Shown piece after piece: positions 8,755-16,502 of a DNA stretch of 64,000 nt. Source of the DNA: Lepagella muris. Its GTDB lineage: Bacteria; Bacteroidota; Bacteroidia; Bacteroidales; Muribaculaceae. The notes beneath the pieces are model-generated. The model was not told the origin of the DNA and did not search any database. It saw only the letters and a list, made by a program, of their open reading frames with translations. Each line of letters starts with the position of its first letter. Within the stretch, counting starts at the first letter, position 1. The stretch lies in contig NZ_SRYB01000012.1 in the NCBI RefSeq assembly GCF_004793975.1, positions 55,924-119,923 on the forward strand, written 5' to 3'. A program made the translations under genes and the position numbers.

Positions 8755-9870
8755 ATGATTACACAGGAACAACTCAAGGAGGCCGCCGAACGACAGGGCG
8801 CGCTCAAGAGATACCTTGACATAGACAGCAAGAAGATAGAAGTGGAGGAGGAGGAGCTCCGCACCCACGTGGCAGATTTCTGGGAAGACCGAGAGAAAGC
8901 GGAGGCTCAGATGAGAAAGATCAAGGAGCTTCATTTCTGGATCGATTCCTACACGGAGCTTGAGAAGCAGGTGGAGGAACTTCAGCTTGCCTTTGACTTC
9001 ATAAAGGAGGAACTTGTGACGGAAGAGGAGGTCGATGCCCAGTATGAGCGTGTCATGGATAGCCTGGAGAAGCTTGAATTGCGCAACATGCTTCGGCGTG
9101 AAGAGGATAAACTTGGCGTCGTGCTTAAGATAAATTCCGGAGCCGGCGGCACAGAGAGTCAGGATTGGGCGCAGATGCTCATGCGTCTGTATCTCAGATA
9201 TGCGGAGAAACATGGTTACAAGACCTCGATAGCGCAATTGCTCGAGGGAGATGATGCCGGCATCAAGTCGGTGACAATCAATATTGAGGGAGATTATGCC
9301 TACGGCTTCCTTAAGAGCGAGAATGGCGTTCATCGTCTTGTGAGGGTCAGTCCGTATAACGCCCAGGGAAAGCGAATGACTTCATTTGCATCTGTCTTTG
9401 TGACTCCTCTTGTTGACGATACGATAGAGATCAACGTGGAGACGGCGCGTGTGTCGTGGGATACCTTCCGTTCGGGAGGTGCCGGCGGTCAGAACGTCAA
9501 CAAGGTGGAATCCGGCGTGCGTCTGCGTTATCAGTATAAGGACCCCTATACCGGCGAGGAGGAGGAGATCCTCATTGAGAATACCGAGACCCGCGACCAG
9601 CCGAAGAATAAGGAGAATGCCATGCGTCAGTTGAAATCAATCCTTTATGAGAAGGAGCTTAACCACCGCATGGAAGAGCAGGCTAAGATTGAGGCAGGCA
9701 AGAAGAAAATCGAATGGGGTAGCCAGATACGAAGCTACGTGTTTGATGACCGTCGCGTGAAGGACCACCGCACGAATTATCAGACTTCCGACGTCAATGG
9801 AGTCATGGATGGCGATATAGATGCCTTCATAAAGGCATATCTAATGGAGTTTGCCTCGACGGAATCATGA
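8755..9870 (+). CDS. prfB: Peptide chain release factor 2 (uninterrupted frame)
   Basis: This 371-residue class I release factor should recognise UGA and UAA in the ribosomal A site. The catalytic GGQ is at residues 244-246 in SGGAGGQNVN, and the coiled N-terminal domain precedes it. The anticodon-like SPF tripeptide reads Ser199-Pro200-Tyr201. Most prfB genes need a programmed +1 frameshift at CTT-TGA-C; here codons 21-22 read CTT GAC, so the frame is continuous and the in-frame UGA sensor is absent. Transcription ends at a strong bidirectional hairpin 27 bp downstream. Confidence 0.95.
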   Translation: MITQEQLKEAAERQGALKRYLDIDSKKIEVEEEELRTHVADFWEDREKAEAQMRKIKELHFWIDSYTELEKQVEELQLAFDFIKEELVTEEEVDAQYERVMDSLEKLELRNMLRREEDKLGVVLKINSGAGGTESQDWAQMLMRLYLRYAEKHGYKTSIAQLLEGDDAGIKSVTINIEGDYAYGFLKSENGVHRLVRVSPYNAQGKRMTSFASVFVTPLVDDTIEINVETARVSWDTFRSGGAGGQNVNKVESGVRLRYQYKDPYTGEEEEILIENTETRDQPKNKENAMRQLKSILYEKELNHRMEEQAKIEAGKKKIEWGSQIRSYVFDDRRVKDHRTNYQTSDVNGVMDGDIDAFIKAYLMEFASTES

Positions 9871-9897
9871 CGTCTGTCAAGCCGAATAAATATAAAT

Positions 9898-9943
9898 AAA
9901 AAGAGGAATCAGATAATCCGGAAATTATCTGATTCCTCTTTTT
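9898..9943. terminator. Bidirectional Rho-independent terminator
   Basis: A 20-bp perfect stem (9898-9917 paired with 9924-9943) closes a 6-nt CCGGAA loop. The arms begin and end with A and T runs, so it can terminate prfB on the plus strand and fbp on the minus strand, whose coding regions converge here. Confidence 0.88.
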
Positions 9944-10006
9944 ATTATGCCAATGAAGTTTTTAAGCCTCAGTATATCAATTGTATCATGTGCATGCTCA
10001 ATGGCA

Positions 10007-11989
10007 TCATTTCCGTTCCTTAATTAAACCATGGCGGTAGGCGTAGAGAAGTTCCCGCAGTTCCTGTATCTGTCCTGTAAGCTCCTTCCCCCGGTCAGTG
10101 TCTCTTACTCTCACTCGGTGAGAGTTAAGTTCTACGAGACGGTTTATGGAAATGATGTCGGTGCCGTTCTTCACAGCCTCATCAGCAGAGGAGAATGGCT
10201 CATGCTGCACAAGCTCAAAGCCACGGCTATGGTATACGAGAGTATACCCGGCTATGCCGGTGGTGGCATGATACGCCTTTGAGAAACCACCGTCAATCAC
10301 CATCAGTTTTCCATTGGCTTTTACAGGATTCTCACCGTCTCCCGCCTTTACCGGCACGTGCCCGTTGATTATGTGGCGGTGTTCCCCGGTGACTTCAAAA
10401 GCATCGAGGATATTGTCGCATACCTCCTCTTGTCCGCGCAGATGATAATAATGCCCTTTCTCTTCGTGATGAGTGGCTTTGTCTGCTATGAGATAACGTT
10501 CGAAAGTGGCCATCTTTGATTTGTCGAATAGTGGGGAGTCAGGTCCGCACCATGCGTATAGATAGTAGTCGATAGCATTACGCCGTTCCGGCTCCGGGGT
10601 GTCGGTGTTATATCCGGAGCGCAGAAGCATCTCTATCTGCTTAAGCAGCTGCGGACCGCTGTAGAGCTTGCCATTGACCTCCACCTCTTTCAGACTTCCA
10701 TCCTCGTTGAGTGGTATTGAGGCATGGAAAAGAAGGTTGGAATTGCATATCTGGAACAGACTGCCATGAGAGAAGAAGATACTGATATGGCGTTTCAGCT
10801 TGTCGCTGACGGAGAAAGAATGTAGCAGCTTCTCCATCAGTAGTTGCTCCTCTGTGGATAGCCTATATGGGTCGGCAGGATCAATTGTCGGGAAATTTGA
10901 GTCGGAGAGAGGATAAGAGGTTCCGTTGAGAGATATCGTGCCCGATGTCATGTCGATTTTATGGAGCAGTCGCCGGTCGTCCATTTTCCATTCCGGATGA
11001 CGGACAATCATCTGACCTTCGAGTTTGAACTGTATGATGGATATTGCCTTGTGCATCTTTGCTATCAGACGACGGTTCTTGTCGGAAATCGCTTCATCTG
11101 AACTTGATTTAGGCATGAACACGTCGCAGGGATCGTCTCCGTATGTCTCCATGGCGAACGTGGCGAGAGGCACGAGATTGATGCCGTATCCGTCTTCGAG
11201 GGTAGCCATGTTACCATACCGTAACGACACACGTAGCACGTTGGTTATGCAGCATTCGTTGCCACATGCTGCACCCATCCAAAGCACGTCATGATTGCCC
11301 CACTGTATGTCGAAGCCTTTGTATTCCAGAAGAGTATCCATGACGATATGTGCACCGTCTCCACGATCATATATATCGCCGAGTAGATGCAGCTGATCAA
11401 TGCTCAGACGCTGTATCACGTTGGATATGGCGCGTATGCACTCCTCCGCTTGTCCGGTGGATATGATTGTCTCGATGATACGGTTGTAGTATAATTGCTT
11501 GTTCTCCTCAAATGGCGACTCATGAAGAAGTTCCTCGATAATATAGGCAAATTCTTTCGGCAGACTCTTCCTTACCCTTGATCGGGAATATTTTGACGAG
11601 ACCTCTTGGAGCACCTTTATAAGCAGGTGTAGAGTGATCTTATAGAAATTCTCGATATGAGTCTCGGAAGAACGCATCAGTGCGAGTTTACGTTCCGGAT
11701 AATATATGAGTGAGCATAGTTGTCTTATGTCGTCCTCACGCATAGTTGTGGAGAAAAGTTCGTTGACTTTCCTCTTTATATTGCCCGATGCATTCTTCAG
11801 GATATGACGGAAAGCGTCAGCCTCGCCATGTATGTCGGCGATGAAATGCTCTGTGCCTTTGGGAAGATTTAATATGGCTTCGAGATTTATTATTTCGGTG
11901 GCAGCACTTGAAATATTGCCGAAATTTTGCGATAGAAGCTCGAGAAGCCTACGGTCGCTCTCGATTTTTTCCGGTGTGAATCCAGACAT
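10007..11989 (-). CDS. fbp: Fructose-1,6-bisphosphatase class III
   Basis: This 660-residue protein is the large class III FBPase, which hydrolyses fructose 1,6-bisphosphate to fructose 6-phosphate in gluconeogenesis. Metallophosphatase motifs are present: ADIHGEADAF, LGDIYDRGDG and WGNHD, then INGHVPVK and VIDGGFSKAYH. The length matches the family in Bacteroides and Firmicutes. No good promoter was found in the 160 bp before it, so it may be read through from the lipoprotein gene; a 7-bp palindrome (12030-12036 with 12042-12048) lies between them without a U tract. Confidence 0.95.
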   Translation of the reverse strand: MSGFTPEKIESDRRLLELLSQNFGNISSAATEIINLEAILNLPKGTEHFIADIHGEADAFRHILKNASGNIKRKVNELFSTTMREDDIRQLCSLIYYPERKLALMRSSETHIENFYKITLHLLIKVLQEVSSKYSRSRVRKSLPKEFAYIIEELLHESPFEENKQLYYNRIIETIISTGQAEECIRAISNVIQRLSIDQLHLLGDIYDRGDGAHIVMDTLLEYKGFDIQWGNHDVLWMGAACGNECCITNVLRVSLRYGNMATLEDGYGINLVPLATFAMETYGDDPCDVFMPKSSSDEAISDKNRRLIAKMHKAISIIQFKLEGQMIVRHPEWKMDDRRLLHKIDMTSGTISLNGTSYPLSDSNFPTIDPADPYRLSTEEQLLMEKLLHSFSVSDKLKRHISIFFSHGSLFQICNSNLLFHASIPLNEDGSLKEVEVNGKLYSGPQLLKQIEMLLRSGYNTDTPEPERRNAIDYYLYAWCGPDSPLFDKSKMATFERYLIADKATHHEEKGHYYHLRGQEEVCDNILDAFEVTGEHRHIINGHVPVKAGDGENPVKANGKLMVIDGGFSKAYHATTGIAGYTLVYHSRGFELVQHEPFSSADEAVKNGTDIISINRLVELNSHRVRVRDTDRGKELTGQIQELRELLYAYRHGLIKERK

Positions 11990-12149
11990 GGGTTTAAGAT
12001 GATTGTTTATAGGTTATACTTGAGGAGGAATCTGCCTTGCCGGCAGATCACTTGATGAACAAATACTTTAGTGCGTCAAGAGTGGCTTGTTCTCTCCCTT
12101 TAGGGGGCGGGTGCGGGACGGTCAGAGGAGGGATGCAGACCATCCCGGC

Positions 12150-12605
12150 TTAGAATTTCCGGAGGGTGACGGTGGTGTTGCCATTCTTGAGAATCATTTT
12201 CTTATTGTCAAGATGAGCCACGTCAAATGTGACGGGATTTGATGATATCCCGAATTGACTTAGCTTCTCGCTTGCCAACGGTTTTTCCATATCAAGATAA
12301 GGGAAATCAAGGGAAAGCGATTCTCCGTCAAAAGAGAAATTGCCGGTAGTCCATACACCCTCTCCATACGATGTGAGATGACAGGTGTGGAGGTAGAAAC
12401 AGTAGTATATGTTGACATCAAACGGTTGTCGGTCAGGCTCCGGTTCTACCGACATTACCTGCCATTGACCGTCAAGGTCTCCGTTGATCGGGGCTTTCTG
12501 GCATGCGGATAATGCAGTCAACGCTATGCTGATGAAGAGATATCTCCAGAAAAATTTTTTTATATGATTCTGTTTCATTTTTGCATATTGGGTTTTGGAT
12601 ATCAT
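12150..12605 (-). CDS. Small lipocalin-like lipoprotein
   Basis: This 151-residue protein has a membrane-spanning signal ending in the lipobox LSAC, so it should be lipidated and sent to the envelope. The remainder is beta-rich (LDGQWQVMSVEPE, WTTGNFSFDGESLSL, KKMILKNGNTTVTLRKF), the look of the lipocalin-like DUF4847/DUF5004 lipoproteins common in Bacteroidales; the exact family is not certain. The ATG at 12605 shares ATGA with the stop of the Wzi-like gene; ATG 12578 gives a shorter, more usual signal peptide. A GC-rich 8-bp hairpin (12115-12123 with 12138-12146) follows the gene. Confidence 0.65.
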   Translation of the reverse strand: MISKTQYAKMKQNHIKKFFWRYLFISIALTALSACQKAPINGDLDGQWQVMSVEPEPDRQPFDVNIYYCFYLHTCHLTSYGEGVWTTGNFSFDGESLSLDFPYLDMEKPLASEKLSQFGISSNPVTFDVAHLDNKKMILKNGNTTVTLRKF

Positions 12606-14101
12606 AATTTAAAGAATCCGGTTTTCCCTATGGAGATCATGCCGCCAAAACTTTTACCGAGAAGTTTGCCGGAGTCGCCTGCAATTGCACCGGAGAAATA
12701 CCATCCTTTTAATTTACTGGGTTTCCACGTCGCTTCAAGCATTGCGTTGAAATTCCCCAATATTTCCGGAGATGGATACTGATATGTACCCCAGTTTCGG
12801 GAGAAGGATAGCAGAAGTCTGTAGTCTACCTCGGGATGTGGCTTGCCGGCTATGCCGAAATGATGAGCCACTATGCGAGTGTTCATGAATGTGAGCAGGT
12901 GGCTACGGTTGTATAGTGGGGAGATTGCGAGGGGATTGCCGATTCCCATCCCCCAATGTTGCCAACCCGGATAGATTGAATGATTGTAGTAGTTGTCGCG
13001 TCCGCTGACTTGCTCCGGCACCTTGTCGGAACTGTTGTGCAGCACTGCGCCTGTCTGATCCTTGGAATAAAGAAATTCATACACAAATGTCGTCACGAAA
13101 GGATTCTTGGGCAGCCGAGCCTCGATGCCCCACAGACCATCTTTCCAGCCATATTCGAAAGTCATCTGCGACTGGTCTTCGAAATAATGCTCGAAATATG
13201 CTCTTATTTTCCAATCGGCGTTTGGAATCCATGACAAAGCTATGGTGTATTCTCCGACCATATTCCCATCGATACTTGTGGTTTCGCCAAGAAATGTGTC
13301 AAGTGTGGTTGAAGTAGGGAAAAATGCTCTCACCCAATGCTTCAGACTGCTACCAAGTGACAAGGATTCTCCATTTTTATAGGCTTTCCCTCCGAATTGA
13401 GTCGCCATCTCTATCCCCACCTCACCGACAAGCGGGAATTTTGAGGGATTACCGCCACGCAGCCATAGTCCTTTTGAATGGAACAGAACGTTCTCCGCAC
13501 GTTTCGATTTGGGCGTGTCGGCGGCCCAAGATTTCTGCCATCTTCCATCGGTGAACATTCCGTATGAGATGTATCCCTTTACAGCGAACCAGCCTTTTGT
13601 TCCCCAGAAATCGGCATAATCAAATATGCCGACACGTAGTTGCGGCACGGGCAAAGCATTTCCGGAGAAAAGCAGGTTACCGGAGGACAAGCGAGGGTTG
13701 TTAAAACTGCTCCATATCTCCTTACTACCGAGCATTGCGCCTAAAGACCGGTATTTTACCTCACCATATAGCTGATGGATTGAGAATGGTGCGGTGGATC
13801 TCCATGATGCGACAAGGTCTACTGCCGCACCCCAGGAAAACCTCTTGCTGCGGTCAATGTCGCGGAAAACGGCGGCTCTTACAAAACCATTATTTTTTTC
13901 GGGCGACCCGAGTCCCTGTAAGTTGCTCACAAGCCAGAATGGGGTATTTGCTCCGGCGGAAAACGTCGCTCTCGTCTCAGCGAGATAACGGATGGAATCA
14001 TTTCGGATGGAATCCGCATGCGCAGTGAATGTAAATCCGAGCTGCAAGAGGAGTGGCATAAAAAGGGCAGTCAGGATCCGTAGGTTTGTCTTGTGTCTCA
14101 T
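12602..14101 (-). CDS. Capsule assembly Wzi family outer-membrane protein
   Basis: This 499-residue protein has a cleavable signal peptide (about residues 1-29, ending AHA) and a sequence made almost entirely of alternating amphipathic strands. Markers of the Bacteroidales Wzi-like family are RYLAETRATFSAGANTPFW near the mature N-terminus, LFSGNALPVPQLRVG, FHSKGLWLRGGNP and SFSRNWGTYQYPSP. Wzi-type barrels help attach capsule to the outer surface. The position beside the polysaccharide locus, transcribed away from it, supports such a role. It is translationally coupled to the lipoprotein gene. Confidence 0.82.
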   Translation of the reverse strand: MRHKTNLRILTALFMPLLLQLGFTFTAHADSIRNDSIRYLAETRATFSAGANTPFWLVSNLQGLGSPEKNNGFVRAAVFRDIDRSKRFSWGAAVDLVASWRSTAPFSIHQLYGEVKYRSLGAMLGSKEIWSSFNNPRLSSGNLLFSGNALPVPQLRVGIFDYADFWGTKGWFAVKGYISYGMFTDGRWQKSWAADTPKSKRAENVLFHSKGLWLRGGNPSKFPLVGEVGIEMATQFGGKAYKNGESLSLGSSLKHWVRAFFPTSTTLDTFLGETTSIDGNMVGEYTIALSWIPNADWKIRAYFEHYFEDQSQMTFEYGWKDGLWGIEARLPKNPFVTTFVYEFLYSKDQTGAVLHNSSDKVPEQVSGRDNYYNHSIYPGWQHWGMGIGNPLAISPLYNRSHLLTFMNTRIVAHHFGIAGKPHPEVDYRLLLSFSRNWGTYQYPSPEILGNFNAMLEATWKPSKLKGWYFSGAIAGDSGKLLGKSFGGMISIGKTGFFKL

Positions 14102-14435
14102 ATTGTTTTAATAATGAGGAGAGAAGTTCCCGGTCATATCGGCTATTTCAATCATGAGTCCTGTCGTGAAAATAGGTCAGGGAACAATCCTTAATCAATC
14201 CTGGAATAGACAAAATGAAATATTTGAAGAAACTTGACGCCTGCTTATTCAATAAATACATTAAAATAACGTTGTTGTCATGAGGACAATTGTGTGGAAT
14301 CGATATTTTATATTAAAACAAAATTAGACTCAAGTCGGTTTTCAGGTTCTGCTCAATCTGTTCATTGAAGTTTAGACCGCTTCAAAAAATTGTTTGCAAA
14401 TAAAAAAAGGGATTCCTAAAAAATAATTCTTATCT
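14102..14435. other. Divergent intergenic region between wzi-like gene and polysaccharide operon
   Basis: No gene is visible in these 334 bp. On the minus strand TAATTTTG (14326 to 14319) is a possible -7 element for the Wzi-like gene but lacks a well-spaced -33. I found no convincing TAnnTTTG for the plus-strand operon; the last 60 bp before the ATG are A-rich. No UpxY-type antiterminator gene, which opens many Bacteroides capsule loci, lies here. Confidence 0.5.
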
Positions 14436-15563
14436 ATGATAGATTGGCTAAGTAATGACATTCTTGCGTTTGCTATCGCACTGGTGCTTGCCGGTATAAT
14501 AATACCGCAGATTCTGTTGATTGCGTTTAGAAAAAAATTGTTTGACGACATCGATGAGCGAAAGATTCATAAGGGAGTGGTGCCGCGTCTTGGTGGCATT
14601 GCGTTTCTCCCCTCGATATTGTTTTCAGTTGCAGTGATAATAGGATTCAATCTGAAATATGGTAATCCTGCATTGTGGACAGAAGTGGCGTTGTCAACGG
14701 TCCCGATGTATTTTATGGTGTGTGCGGTGTTGCTGATGTTCTTGGTAGGCATGGCAGACGATCTTATCGGGGTGCGGTATATGGCAAAATTCATAGTCCA
14801 GATAATATCTGCGTTGCTTATTGTCGCATCCGGCATGTATATTGACGATTTCTACGGATTCTTGTGGCTTAATGAGCTTTATGCATGGTTCGGTTGTCTC
14901 GTGACAATATTTGCAGTGGTCTACGTGGTGAATGCCATCAATCTGATAGACGGTATTGACGGGCTTGCATCCGGGTTGAGCACGGTGGCATTGGTGTTCT
15001 ACGCCATATTGTTCTATATAAGCGGCGAGCATGTCTACTCGATGCTTGCATCGGCAGCAGCCGGCACCCTGCTCCCGTTCTTCTACTACAACGTGTTTGG
15101 TAATGCCAAGAAGCAGAAGAAGATATTTATGGGCGATACCGGTGCGTTGACCACGGGCATGATCATGGTGTTCTGTGCGATTGCAATGCTCCACATAGAT
15201 TCCGCTACGTTCACCCATGAGTTTAACCCTATGGTCATGGCTCTTTCTCCATTGATCATTCCATGTTTCGATGTTGTGCGTGTCTATCTCCATCGTGTGC
15301 GCCGTCATAGGAATCCTTTCCTTCCCGATAAATGCCATATCCATCATAAACTGCTTGCTTTGGGTCTGAACCAACGCACAGCCCTTATCGTCATAATGAT
15401 ATGGGCAGCGGCATTTATTGTGGTGAATGTGGCACTCTCCTCCGAAGTCAATCCTACAGCACTCATAGCATTCGACGTGATTGTATGGACCATAGCCAAT
15501 ATGCTTCTGACAAGAGGTATCCGTAAACGTGAGGCAAAACTTAACCAACATTTATTTGATTAA
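14436..15563 (+). CDS. Undecaprenyl-phosphate sugar-1-phosphate transferase (WecA/MraY family)
   Basis: This 375-residue polytopic membrane enzyme (about ten hydrophobic segments) should transfer a GlcNAc- or related sugar-1-phosphate from UDP-sugar to undecaprenyl phosphate and so start the repeat unit. The family signatures are DERKIHKGVVPRLGGIAF, the Asp-rich GMADDLIG, NAINLIDGIDGLASG and MGDTGAL, and the cytoplasmic loop ending PDKCHIHHKLL. The canonical MGDTGS reads MGDTGA here, a mild change. It begins the polysaccharide operon and is followed by wza after 20 bp. Confidence 0.9.
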   Translation: MIDWLSNDILAFAIALVLAGIIIPQILLIAFRKKLFDDIDERKIHKGVVPRLGGIAFLPSILFSVAVIIGFNLKYGNPALWTEVALSTVPMYFMVCAVLLMFLVGMADDLIGVRYMAKFIVQIISALLIVASGMYIDDFYGFLWLNELYAWFGCLVTIFAVVYVVNAINLIDGIDGLASGLSTVALVFYAILFYISGEHVYSMLASAAAGTLLPFFYYNVFGNAKKQKKIFMGDTGALTTGMIMVFCAIAMLHIDSATFTHEFNPMVMALSPLIIPCFDVVRVYLHRVRRHRNPFLPDKCHIHHKLLALGLNQRTALIVIMIWAAAFIVVNVALSSEVNPTALIAFDVIVWTIANMLLTRGIRKREAKLNQHLFD

Positions 15564-15583
15564 AGAGAGAAAATCTTAGGGAT

Positions 15584-16414
15584 ATGAAAAGAAAAACACT
15601 GTTGAAATATACGGTGGCGATGGTAATTGCCATTAATGCTGTGTCTTGCAGCACTCCTAAGAATGTTACATATTTTCAGGATATAACAGAGACAGTCGTT
15701 CCTGTTTCTCAAACAGAGATAAAGGTGCAGCCTCATGACAGGCTCTCAATCGTGGTGAAATCCAAGGATCCAGCCTTGTCAAGTCTATTTAATCTTACGG
15801 TGGCTTCCAATCGGCTTGGATATGAAGCAAGTACAAGTGGAACTGGCAGCAGTTTGCGTACCTATACTCCATCAGGAGAAGGAATCTCCACCTATACCGT
15901 GTCATCTGAAGGAACAATAGATTTCCCTGTATTGGGTGTGCTTAAAGTAGAGGGAATGTCTCGCAGCGAACTTGCAGGTTTTGTCAAAGGTGAGTTGATA
16001 GGACGTGAACTTGTGAAAGATCCTGTTGTCACAGTGGAATTTCTTAACACCGGTTTTTCTGTGATGGGGGAGGTGAATCGTACAGGAAGATACGATATCA
16101 ACAAGGATCGTCTGAACATCCTGGAGGCGTTATCACTTGCCGGGGACCTTACGATACAAGGACAGCGTGAGAATGTAATTGTTGTGAGAGAGGAGAAGGA
16201 TGGAATCCACACTTATCGTGTAGATTTGACCAATTTTAAGAGTCTCTCGTCTTCACCGGCTTACTATATAAAACAAGGAGACATAATATATGTGGAGCCG
16301 AATAGCGTCCGCAAACGTCAGACCACAGTCAACGGAAATAATATATTGTCGGCAGGTTTCTGGGTATCGGTGGCATCGTTGCTCACTTCTGTGGCAGTGT
16401 TGGTGTTCAAATGA
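15584..16414 (+). CDS. wza: Polysaccharide export outer-membrane lipoprotein (Wza family)
   Basis: This 276-residue lipoprotein (lipobox AVSC near residue 23) has the poly-export domain (VQPHDRLSIVVKSKDPALSS through FPVLGVLKVEGMSRSEL) and an SLBB-type segment starting near VSVMGEVNRTGRYDI-like sequence (FSVMGEVNRTGRYDINKD), then a C-terminal hydrophobic anchor (about 255-274). Wza oligomers form the outer-membrane exit pore for surface polysaccharide and dock to Wzc, encoded 88 bp downstream. The C-terminal helix is normal for Bacteroidales versions. Confidence 0.9.
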   Translation: MKRKTLLKYTVAMVIAINAVSCSTPKNVTYFQDITETVVPVSQTEIKVQPHDRLSIVVKSKDPALSSLFNLTVASNRLGYEASTSGTGSSLRTYTPSGEGISTYTVSSEGTIDFPVLGVLKVEGMSRSELAGFVKGELIGRELVKDPVVTVEFLNTGFSVMGEVNRTGRYDINKDRLNILEALSLAGDLTIQGQRENVIVVREEKDGIHTYRVDLTNFKSLSSSPAYYIKQGDIIYVEPNSVRKRQTTVNGNNILSAGFWVSVASLLTSVAVLVFK

Positions 16415-16502
16415 TTTTGTTTGCTGACAAATATTCTGCTTTAATAAATAACCGCAATATTGCATAACCAAGCCGGAGTTTGTTTCCGGATTTGCGCAAG
16501 AT

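Noticed and set aside
14694..15551. Minus-strand frame of 285 codons
   Set aside because: Antisense to the WecA-like gene, with a His/Cys-rich translation typical of a shadow of membrane-protein codons.
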